From an uncultured Paracoccaceae bacterium (GTDB lineage Bacteria; Pseudomonadota; Alphaproteobacteria; Rhodobacterales; Rhodobacteraceae), in assembly GCA_913054485.1 (NCBI GenBank), contig CAJXHQ010000125.1:1-7935 (forward strand): a stretch of 7,935 bases of DNA, in the 5' to 3' direction. The position numbers and the translations under genes are program-made. Below the pieces are notes generated by a model. The model saw nothing but the letters and a program-made list of their open reading frames with translations. It was not told the origin of the DNA and ran no database searches. Shown piece after piece: positions 1 to 7,935 of the stretch; position 1 is the first letter of the stretch, and the number at the start of each line of letters is the position of its first letter.

Positions 1-528
1 ACGTTCACAACCGAGTTCGATCCGGCCACCTTTGACGATCGCACCGCCGCAGACGATCCCGCGACCTCCGCTGCTCTGACCGATGACCCGGCAGGCATTG
101 GCCGTCAGGGCAAATTCGTCACCGTCTATCTGCTGCGTGACGACGCTGTTGAGATTGATAAGGTTATTCTGCCGCTGCATGGCTACGGTCTGTGGTCAAC
201 GCTCTATGGCTTTATCGCTCTGGAAGAGAACGGCAACGACATCTTTGGCCTGCAGTTCTACGAGCACGCAGAAACTCCGGGCTTGGGTGCTGAAGTTGAC
301 AACCCTCGTTGGAAAGCGCTCTGGGCCGGTAAAAAACTGACGGATGACAGCGGCGAGCTGCAAATCAGTGTCACCAAAGCTGTTCCGGCTGCGGGGCCCG
401 AGTATCACATCGATGCTTTGGCAGGCGCGACCCTCACCACTGCTGGTGTCCACAATCTTGTGAGATTCTGGTTGGGTGAAACCGGCTACAAACTGTTCTT
501 GGATAATCTCAAGGCGGGGAAAGTGTAA
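1..528 (+). CDS. nqrC: Na+-translocating NADH:quinone reductase subunit C, 5' end cut by window
   Basis: NqrC is the periplasm-facing subunit of Na+-NQR that carries a covalently bound FMN and passes electrons from the Fe-S centres towards NqrB. Frame 1 is open from the first base to TAA at 526-528, giving 175 residues. Known NqrC proteins are about 250-260 residues, so roughly 80 N-terminal residues, including the membrane anchor, lie outside the window. Family signatures are [12 protein letters not shown] (codons from about 178), [14 protein letters not shown] (from about 265) and the flavinylation motif [10 protein letters not shown], whose Thr codon at 430-432 is the expected FMN attachment site for ApbE. 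The first motif position is Ala where Ser or Thr is usual. Third-codon-position GC is about 63% by hand count, clearly below the genes that follow. Its stop shares one base with the nqrD start, so the two are co-translated. Identification is secure. Confidence 0.96.
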   Translation, partial: TFTTEFDPATFDDRTAADDPATSAALTDDPAGIGRQGKFVTVYLLRDDAVEIDKVILPLHGYGLWSTLYGFIALEENGNDIFGLQFYEHAETPGLGAEVDNPRWKALWAGKKLTDDSGELQISVTKAVPAAGPEYHIDALAGATLTTAGVHNLVRFWLGETGYKLFLDNLKAGKV

Positions 529-1180
529 TGGCGCATAAACGTAGAGATATGCTTGTCGATCCACTGGTCGACAACAACCCGATCACCCTGCAGGTGCTGG
601 GCATCTGCTCGGCGCTGGCGGTGACCTCCTCGCTGCAGGTGGCGCTGGTGATGACCATCGCGGTGACCTTTGTGACCGCCTTTGCATCCATGTTCATCTC
701 TATCCTGCGCAACCAGATCCCCAGCTCGATCCGGATCATCGTGCAGAAGGTGATCATCGCCTCGCTGGTGATCTTGGTGGACCAGGTGCTGAAGGCCTAT
801 GCCTTCCAGATCTCGAAAACCCTGTCGGTCTTCGTGGGCCTGATCATCACCAACTGTATCGTCATGGGCCGCGCCGAAGCTTTTGCCATGCAGAACCCGC
901 CGGTGGCCTCCTTCATCGACGGCATCGGCAACGGTCTGGGTTATGGTCTGATCCTGATGCTGGTCGGCGTGATCCGCGAGCTGTTCGGCTCGGGTTCGCT
1001 GTTTGGCATCACCATTCTGGAGACCGTCAACAACGGCGGCTGGTACGTGCCCAACGGCCTGCTGCTGCTGCCGCCCTCTGCGTTTTTCATCATCGGCCTG
1101 CTGATCTGGGCCTTCCGCTCCTGGAAACCGGAGCAGGTGGAAGAGCGTGAACATAAAATTCAAACCGTAGAGGCGCACTG

Positions 1181-1181
<1 letters not shown>
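528..1181 (+). CDS. nqrD: Na+-translocating NADH:quinone reductase subunit D
   Basis: NqrD is an integral inner-membrane subunit that packs against NqrE; the pair holds an intramembrane 2Fe-2S cluster used in electron transfer across the membrane. The product has 217 residues, close to the roughly 210 of Vibrio NqrD, and shows about six hydrophobic segments. The two conserved cluster cysteines are visible as C27 (LGICSAL) and C110 ([14 protein letters not shown]). Other family motifs are [10 protein letters not shown] near residue 16 and IREL(F)G in the second half. The ATG overlaps the nqrC stop in TAATG and is preceded by GGGGA at 516-520, seven bases away. It is homologous to NqrE and to RnfA/RnfE, but flanking nqrC, nqrE and nqrF settle it as NqrD. 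The C-terminal tail after the last helix is charged ([11 protein letters not shown]) and probably cytoplasmic. Confidence 0.97.
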
Positions 1182-1789
<608 letters not shown>

Positions 1790-1802
1790 GGGGGCTGCGG
1801 AA

Positions 1803-3026
1803 ATGGAAACCTTCGGACTCGGCGTCCTCCTCTTCACCCTGATCGTTCTGGCTCTGGTCTCCGTCATTCTGGCGGCCCGGTCCAAGCTGGTGTCGACAGG
1901 CAATGTGAACATCCCCATCAACGGTGAGAAAACCATCTCTGTGCCTGCGGGCGGCAAGCTGCTGCAGACGCTGGCCGGCGAAAAACTCTTTGTCCCCTCC
2001 GCCTGCGGCGGCGGCGGCACCTGCGCCCAGTGCCGGGTGAAAGTGCATTCCGGCGGCGGCTCGATCCTGGCCACCGAAGAAGGCCATATCACCAAGCGCG
2101 AAGCCGCCTGCGGCGACCGTCTGTCCTGTCAGGTTGCGGTCAAGCAGGATATGGAAATCGAAGTCCCGGAAGAGGTCTTCGGCGTCCAGAAGTGGGAGTG
2201 CACAGTGCGCTCCAACGACAACGTGGCGACCTTCATCAAGGCGCTGGTTCTGGACCTGCCGGAAGGTGAGGACGTGAACTTCCGCGCCGGCGGCTACATC
2301 CAGATCGAAGCCCCGGCCCACGCGCTGAAATACACCGAATTCGACATCGGCGATGAATACCGCGAAGATTGGGACCGCTTCAATCTGTGGCAGTATGAAT
2401 CGGTGGTGAACGAGCCGGTCGAACGCGCCTATTCCATGGCCAACTACCCGGATGAAAAGGGCATGATCATGCTCAACGTGCGTGTTGCGTCGCCGCCTCC
2501 GGGCAGCGAAGGCATCCCGGCGGGCCTGATGTCTTCCTACATCTTCAACCTGAAGCCAGGCGACAAGGTCACCATCTCCGGTCCGTTCGGCGAATTCTTC
2601 GCCCGCGATACCAAGAAGGAAATGGTCTTCATCGGCGGCGGTGCCGGCATGGCGCCGATGCGCAGCCACATCTTCGACCAGCTGAAGCGCCTTGAGAACC
2701 GCGACCGTAAGATCAGCTTCTGGTACGGTGCGCGCTCGAAGAAAGAGATGTTCTTTGTTGAGGACTTCGACACGCTGGCGGCGGAGTTCGACAACTTTGA
2801 CTGGCACGTGGCCCTGTCCGACGCCCAGCCCGAGGACGACTGGAAAGGCCACACCGGCTTCATCCACAACGTGCTGTTCGAGGAATATCTGAAGAACCAT
2901 CCGAACCCGGAAGACTGCGAGTTCTACATGTGCGGCCCGCCCATTATGAACCAGTCAGTGATCAACATGCTGCTGGATCTTGGCGTTGACCGCGAAGACA
3001 TCATGCTGGACGACTTCGGCGGCTGA
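1803..3026 (+). CDS. nqrF: Na+-translocating NADH:quinone reductase subunit F
   Basis: NqrF is the electron entry point of Na+-NQR: it oxidises NADH in the cytoplasm through FAD and passes electrons to its 2Fe-2S cluster. The 407-residue product matches the family length of about 408. Residues 4-25 are the single membrane anchor. A ferredoxin domain follows with ligands C68, C74, C77 and C109 ([10 protein letters not shown], then C after 31 residues). The ferredoxin-reductase part shows RAYSMANYP at 208-216 (FAD), GPFGEFF at 260-266, [12 protein letters not shown] at 278-289 (NADH) and CGPP at 377-380, including the conserved late cysteine C377. The gene starts 13 bases after nqrE, with AAGGGGG at 1788-1794 as ribosome binding site eight bases from ATG. 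It is the last gene of the operon and is followed by an intrinsic terminator. Confidence 0.98.
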   Translation: METFGLGVLLFTLIVLALVSVILAARSKLVSTGNVNIPINGEKTISVPAGGKLLQTLAGEKLFVPSACGGGGTCAQCRVKVHSGGGSILATEEGHITKREAACGDRLSCQVAVKQDMEIEVPEEVFGVQKWECTVRSNDNVATFIKALVLDLPEGEDVNFRAGGYIQIEAPAHALKYTEFDIGDEYREDWDRFNLWQYESVVNEPVERAYSMANYPDEKGMIMLNVRVASPPPGSEGIPAGLMSSYIFNLKPGDKVTISGPFGEFFARDTKKEMVFIGGGAGMAPMRSHIFDQLKRLENRDRKISFWYGARSKKEMFFVEDFDTLAAEFDNFDWHVALSDAQPEDDWKGHTGFIHNVLFEEYLKNHPNPEDCEFYMCGPPIMNQSVINMLLDLGVDREDIMLDDFGG

Positions 3027-3050
3027 TCTTCCCTGCAGTTTATTGAATAA

Positions 3051-4370
<1,320 letters not shown>

Positions 4371-4422
4371 GCCAGGCGTTGGCGCCGCAAGTCATTGTTC
4401 AGCAATCTGATCTGGTGGGGCC

Positions 4423-4448
4423 CGATCCGGGGCATTGATCCCGGATTG
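4423..4448 (+). other. Inverted repeat downstream of glf
   Basis: ATCCGGG (4425-4431) and CCCGGAT (4440-4446) are exact inverted copies, and two further outer pairs (one G-U) extend the stem to nine around an eight-base loop. It lies about 50 bases after the glf stop. The bases that follow are TAAAAAATG, not a T tract, so an intrinsic terminator for glf is only possible, not shown. Confidence 0.5.
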
Positions 4449-4523
4449 TAAAAAATGCTTCGGAAAGGCCGTAATTGCGCCGTCTTTTGGCCCCGCCTTC
4501 CGCCGCCGCGGCCAGGGACCTTA

Positions 4524-4547
4524 TTCCCGGATTTAGCATTCCGGGGG
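4524..4547 (+). promoter_or_regulatory. Hairpin overlapping the ribosome binding site of the RTX gene
   Basis: CCCGGA (4526-4531) pairs exactly with TCCGGG (4540-4545) around an eight-base loop, and T4525 and T4524 can add G-U pairs with G4546 and G4547. The 3' arm contains the G run at 4543-4547, the only good ribosome binding site for this gene, nine bases before ATG 4557. If the stem forms in the mRNA it would hide that site, which suggests control of translation. The stem sequence is seen directly; the regulatory role is inferred. Confidence 0.45.
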
Positions 4548-4556
4548 TATATGGTT

Positions 4557-6773
4557 ATGGTTGGTATCAGTGTTCAGTCGACGGCATGGACGGAAGTTGA
4601 GGGTCTGCCTGAAACCGCGCCGCTGCGGGATCTGGTTGTCGTCACCGGCGGTCCCGGAGGTCCGGTCCTTGCAGCGGCCAGTGCCGCAGGCGGCGGAATG
4701 GCCGCTTTCTCGGCCGGGACCGGCGGGGCGCTGTCTGTCCGGAATGTGCAGGCCTACCCGTCGTCAGGCGGGCTGAGCGGTGCCGGGATCACCCAGGTCA
4801 CCGTGGAGGGCGAAGATTACCTGCTGCCGCTGGGCCGCGAGATTGGCACGGCGTATGGCTACGGGGTGAACGGCAGCGGCGGGCTGGACGTTCCTGTGTC
4901 CCTTGATCCGCAGGGCCGGCTTCTGGCCTCGGCCTCCGGTGCGGTCACCGCGGCTTTCGGGATTGACGGCATCAGTGGCGCGCAGCTTGTCACGGCCAGC
5001 GGCAGCGGGCTCTACAGCTGGCGGCTGACGGGTTCGGGCGCTGCGCAGGCGGACCATCTGGCCCCGGAAGGCGGGCAGATATCGGACATCGTGCAGGCCG
5101 CAGACGGGGTGATCGTGACTGCGGATTCCACCGGCGACGCCCTGCGCAGCTATACGGTTGCAGACAGTGGGGCGCTTACTGCGCAGGACAGTTATTCCGC
5201 GGCCGAAGGCGGCGGCATCAACGCGCCGGCGGCTCTGGAGCAGCTTCGCGCAGGCGGGGCGGACTTCACGGTTGCCGCCTCTTCCGGCAGCTCCAGCCTG
5301 ACCGTTCTGCGTACCGGCAGCGACGGCGCGCTGATCGTGGCGGATCATTTGATCGACACTGGCCACAGTTATTTCGGCGGCGTGGCGCATCTTGCTTCGG
5401 CCGGCTATGGCAGCTGGAACATCCTGGCAGCGGCCGGCAGCGACGGCGGGGGCTCGCTTTTTGCGCTGCTGCCCGGCGGGCTCTTGTCGCCGCTTGTGCA
5501 TGCGGCCTGGCCTGCCCGGCCGGGGGCAACAGCTGCCACGGGCGCGCTGTCCGGGTTTGACGCTTACGTTCAGGATGATGCGTTGCATGTCTACGCTGCC
5601 CCTGAAGGCGCGCTTGGGCTGCACCGGGTGTCTCTGGATCTTTCAGGTCTCGGCGGGGTTTTTTCGCAAGAGGATGCCGGCGCGGATATGGCCGGCACAG
5701 CGGGGGATGATATCCTGGTGGCCCGGGCATCCGGTCAGACGCTGGAGGGTGGTGCGGGAGCCGATACAATCATCTTCACCGAAAATCTGGCGGATGGCAC
5801 CGGCAGGCTTGGCGCAATTGCCGATTTCACACCGGGAGAGGACCGGATTGACCTGACCGGACTGCCGCTGCTGCGCAATCCCGATCAGGTCGTGATTATT
5901 CATTCTGGAAGTGCGGCCGAGCTGAGTTATGGCGGATTTTCCCTGACACTTCAGAATGTTGATGCGGACCTTTTCGATGCCGCAAGGGACCTGCAGTTCG
6001 AGTCGGACCGCATCCTGCCGTCGCAGCTGGTTATCATGGATGATGGCGTGCTCTATGGCACGCTGAGCGCGGATTTTCTGGAGGATGGCAGCGCTGGCGG
6101 CGCCATATATGGCTATGACGGAAACGACCGGCTGCTGGGCTGGGACGGAGATGACTACCTGGAGGGCGGAAATGGGAGTGACACGCTGAATGGCGGCAAC
6201 GGAAATGACACAATCATCGGCGGCACCTATGCGGATGACCTGCGTGATGTGGTTTACGCCGGGGCCGGGGACGATGTCATCGACGGCGGCTTCGGAAACG
6301 ATCTGCTTTACGGGCAGGCCGGCAACGATACGATTACCGGCGGCTGGGGCGTGGATGAGCTGATCGGCCAGGACGGCAATGACGTGCTGAACGGGGCGGT
6401 TTATTCTGATCTGGTCTTCGGCGGAGCGGACGATGATTTCGTCAATGGCGGTTTCGGACACGACCGGATCAATGGCGGCAGCGGCGCGGATGTGTTCTAC
6501 CACCACGGCTCGGATTGGATCCAGGATTACACCGCCGCGGACGGGGACGTGCTGCTGTTCGGCCAGCCCGGCGCCGAAGCCGATGAGTTCCAGATCAACT
6601 ATGCCCATACTGCGGATGAGTTTGGCGAGCGGTCCGGGGACGACAATGTGGCGGAAGCCTTTGTGATCTACCGGCCCACAGAACAGATCATTTGGGCGCT
6701 TGTAGACGGCGAAGGCCAGGATGACATTCTGATGCGCATCGCGGGCGACGCTGCCGTTTACGACTTGGTCTGA
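4557..6773 (+). CDS. RTX calcium-binding protein, probable type I secretion substrate
   Basis: The product has 738 residues, is acidic and Gly/Ala/Asp-rich, and lacks an N-terminal signal peptide, as expected for type I secreted RTX proteins. Residues 1 to about 375 contain repeated short strands with phrases such as LYSWRLTGSG, LRSYTVADSGAL and LTVLRTGSDGAL, which suggest a beta-propeller-like (YVTN/lactonase-type) domain. A first RTX element follows (GTAGDD at 380, LEGGAGADT at 396-404), then a serralysin-style DFTPGEDRIDLTGL segment at 423-436, then the main nonapeptide array at 518-647. The last residues, VYDLV, resemble the acidic-plus-hydrophobic end of type I substrates. No catalytic motif such as a metalloprotease HExxH was found, so its activity is unknown; adhesin, matrix protein or propeller enzyme are all possible. 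An in-frame ATG at 4455 was rejected because the added stretch has no ribosome binding site and uses rare TTA codons; ATG 4551 is a possible alternative. No ABC exporter genes are nearby. Confidence 0.88.
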   Translation: MVGISVQSTAWTEVEGLPETAPLRDLVVVTGGPGGPVLAAASAAGGGMAAFSAGTGGALSVRNVQAYPSSGGLSGAGITQVTVEGEDYLLPLGREIGTAYGYGVNGSGGLDVPVSLDPQGRLLASASGAVTAAFGIDGISGAQLVTASGSGLYSWRLTGSGAAQADHLAPEGGQISDIVQAADGVIVTADSTGDALRSYTVADSGALTAQDSYSAAEGGGINAPAALEQLRAGGADFTVAASSGSSSLTVLRTGSDGALIVADHLIDTGHSYFGGVAHLASAGYGSWNILAAAGSDGGGSLFALLPGGLLSPLVHAAWPARPGATAATGALSGFDAYVQDDALHVYAAPEGALGLHRVSLDLSGLGGVFSQEDAGADMAGTAGDDILVARASGQTLEGGAGADTIIFTENLADGTGRLGAIADFTPGEDRIDLTGLPLLRNPDQVVIIHSGSAAELSYGGFSLTLQNVDADLFDAARDLQFESDRILPSQLVIMDDGVLYGTLSADFLEDGSAGGAIYGYDGNDRLLGWDGDDYLEGGNGSDTLNGGNGNDTIIGGTYADDLRDVVYAGAGDDVIDGGFGNDLLYGQAGNDTITGGWGVDELIGQDGNDVLNGAVYSDLVFGGADDDFVNGGFGHDRINGGSGADVFYHHGSDWIQDYTAADGDVLLFGQPGAEADEFQINYAHTADEFGERSGDDNVAEAFVIYRPTEQIIWALVDGEGQDDILMRIAGDAAVYDLV
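6108..6497 (+). repeat. RTX nonapeptide array (GGxGxDxxx), about 14 units
   Basis: Residues 518-647 of the RTX protein repeat every nine residues (27 bases): for example YGYDGNDRL, LGWDGDDYL, EGGNGSDTL, NGGNGNDTI, DGGFGNDLL, YGQAGNDTI, NGGFGHDRI and NGGSGADVF. Units of this kind form a Ca2+-bound parallel beta-roll outside the cell. I count about 14, with a short insert near residue 554 (TYADDLRDVV) and weaker units (NGAVYSDLV, FGGADDDFV) in the second half. The DNA copies have diverged, so it is an old protein repeat rather than a recent tandem expansion. Confidence 0.9.
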
Positions 6774-6801
6774 AGCGGCCTCAGACAGCTGAGGGCAGAC
6801 C
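6767..6801. other. Nested inverted repeat across two convergent stop codons
   Basis: GGTCTG (6767-6772) pairs with CAGACC (6796-6801), and inside it CCTCAG (6779-6784) pairs with CTGAGG (6789-6794) around a four-base loop. A competing stem is GTCTGA (6768-6773) with TCAGAC (6781-6786), which places the two stop codons opposite each other. The structure could end or pause transcription from both sides, but neither strand has a T tract after it, so the role is inferred. Confidence 0.45.
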
Positions 6802-7800
6802 CAGAGCCCGGTGGATACGGCGCAGCGCCGCACCAGCCTCAGGGATCATCAGGTAATCGGCGCAGCAGAATTCCGCCGGATGAAAACTGCTGACTTCAAA
6901 CAGCCGGCCGCCAGACGCCGGGTTGCCGATCCTGCTGCCGTAACGCTGCAGAAGGTCATCTTCCACGGCATGAAGGGCGATCGGCGCGCAGGGCCGGCAC
7001 AGGCGCAGGAAAGGCTGCATCAGCCCGGACAGGACCGCCATGTCCCGGGTAATCCTGCACTTGCCCTTGACGATTTTCTGGCGCACGCCGGGGTTGCCCT
7101 GTTCCTGCCCGAAGCTCATCCGGTTCAGGGCCCGCATCATTTCGGTCTCCATCGTGGCCATACGGGGATTGGTGCGGCCGCCTGAGGCCTTGCAGGGCGG
7201 GTCCTGCGCCAGAACCTCCTGAAAGAAATGCGTCACGATATCTCCGCCTGAGGCCAGGATATTGTCGTAGGAATAGAGGCGTATGGCCTGCTGCCCGAAT
7301 ACGTCTGCCCAGCGGTCCAGCGGCAGCGCGTAGTTGAGGTAAAAGCTGGCGCGAGGCGCTTCGGTTTGGGTCGTCAGGAATTCCTGGTAGCCGCGGCTCT
7401 CGCCATGTTTGACCAGCTCTTGCCAGATCGAGGGCAGCAGCCGGTCCCAGCGGCGGGCATAATAGATAACATCGACCTGTTCGGCACAGGTTTGCGCGGC
7501 CAGCTGCCTGATCTGCGCGGCGCTCAAATGGGCGAGGTTCTCGGATGACAGCACGATTGTGTTGGTCTGCGGCAGAGAGGCTGCCCAGTCCAGAAACTCC
7601 TCCGGCAGCGCGCCGCCTGATTTCAGAACCGCGGGGATCCCATGGTGGCCGGGCAGGCGCGGCATCTGATCGCTGCGGCCCAGAACGGGATAGTGAAACC
7701 CGGCCCGTGCAAGGGCCTGCCGGTTATTGAACAGCGCTTCCTGAAGGCTGCTGGTGCCGGTTTTTGCAGGTCCCGTATGGATGATGAATCGTCGGCTCAT
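6781..7800 (-). CDS. PAPS-dependent sulfotransferase family protein
   Basis: The 339-residue product begins with the 5'-phosphosulfate-binding loop at once: FIIHTGPAKTGTSSLQ at residues 5-20, with K13-T14-G15-T16 as the core that grips the PAPS donor. A second signature, the 3'-phosphate-binding segment, is YYARRWDRLLPSIWQ at 113-127 (R116 or R117 and S124). LSSEN at 84-88 is a further motif I recall from bacterial relatives. The family transfers sulfate from PAPS to sugars, lipids or other acceptors; the acceptor here is not evident. No signal peptide or membrane segment is seen, so it is cytoplasmic. The start is supported by AAGGGG (7809-7814 on the complement), eight bases from the ATG. 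It runs convergently to the RTX gene with only seven bases between stops. Galactofuranose or other surface glycans are a tempting substrate given glf nearby, but this is speculation. Confidence 0.82.
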   Translation of the reverse strand: MSRRFIIHTGPAKTGTSSLQEALFNNRQALARAGFHYPVLGRSDQMPRLPGHHGIPAVLKSGGALPEEFLDWAASLPQTNTIVLSSENLAHLSAAQIRQLAAQTCAEQVDVIYYARRWDRLLPSIWQELVKHGESRGYQEFLTTQTEAPRASFYLNYALPLDRWADVFGQQAIRLYSYDNILASGGDIVTHFFQEVLAQDPPCKASGGRTNPRMATMETEMMRALNRMSFGQEQGNPGVRQKIVKGKCRITRDMAVLSGLMQPFLRLCRPCAPIALHAVEDDLLQRYGSRIGNPASGGRLFEVSSFHPAEFCCADYLMIPEAGAALRRIHRALGLPSAV

Positions 7801-7935
7801 GCGTGCGGCCCCTTTGGCGGGTTCTGTCCAGGCGTTGTCTCAAATTAAGCCAAATCCAGCTCAAAAGCCGCAGTAACACAGTAATTTCAACATAAATTCG
7901 CCCGAATCCCGCCGGCCGTCAGAGGGCAGGCAGTC
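7801..7935 (-). other. Upstream region of the sulfotransferase gene, AT-richer
   Basis: No coding region is supported in this stretch. Bases about 7840-7905 are visibly richer in A and T than the coding DNA, and the stretch lies directly upstream of the sulfotransferase ATG on the minus strand, so it probably carries the promoter. I could not find a -35/-10 pair with good spacing. A direct repeat of CAGTAA occurs twice eight bases apart at about 7871-7884 and might be a binding site. Confidence 0.4.

Noticed and set aside
4455..4556. ATG at 4455 as start of the RTX protein
   Set aside because: There is no ribosome binding site before it, the stretch uses rare codons such as TTA and contains the inverted repeat at 4524-4547, and a better start lies at 4557.
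6108..6497. Repetitive DNA considered as a CRISPR-like or satellite array
   Set aside because: The 27-base period encodes RTX nonapeptides in frame, the copies are diverged, and there are no spacers.
6811..7185. Plus-strand open frames opposite the sulfotransferase (including 7366-7548 and 7545-7730)
   Set aside because: They are antisense to a gene with clear PAPS-binding motifs and show no protein family features of their own.

Overview
The window looks like chromosomal DNA from a marine alphaproteobacterium, most likely of the Roseobacter group (Leisingera/Phaeobacter/Ruegeria-like). This is an inference from the GC-rich codon use, an alphaproteobacterial-style Na+-NQR operon, and the pairing of an RTX protein with a short PAPS-type sulfotransferase. 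No taxonomic search could be run.

Region 1 (1-3082) is the 3' part of an nqr operon on the + strand: the end of nqrC, then complete nqrD, nqrE and nqrF. nqrC/nqrD and nqrD/nqrE each share one base of stop and start, and nqrE/nqrF are 13 bases apart. The operon closes with a strong intrinsic terminator at 3052-3082. Together with NqrA and NqrB, which must lie upstream of the window, these subunits form the membrane complex that oxidises NADH, reduces ubiquinone and pumps Na+. All the cofactor ligands I could check are present: four Fe-S cysteines in NqrF, two conserved cysteines each in NqrD and NqrE, and the flavinylated threonine of NqrC. The usual accessory genes apbE and nqrM do not follow nqrF here.

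Region 2 (3083-4370) holds a lone UDP-galactopyranose mutase gene (glf). It makes UDP-galactofuranose for surface polysaccharide. A hairpin-bearing leader lies between the nqr terminator and glf.

Region 3 (4371-6773) begins with a 186-base intergenic stretch containing two inverted repeats, one of which could mask the ribosome binding site of the next gene. That gene encodes a 738-residue RTX protein: a probable beta-propeller-like N-terminal half, a serralysin-type linker, about 14 calcium-binding nonapeptides, and a C-terminus typical of type I secretion substrates.

Region 4 (6774-7935) has a sulfotransferase gene on the minus strand, convergent with the RTX gene and only 7 bases from it, with a nested inverted repeat across both stop codons. 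Its AT-richer upstream region fills the right edge.

The nqr operon is core energy metabolism; glf, the RTX protein and the sulfotransferase suggest a cell-surface or secretion-related neighbourhood. I see no mobile element, CRISPR array, tRNA or rRNA, and nothing I would call a clearly undescribed system.
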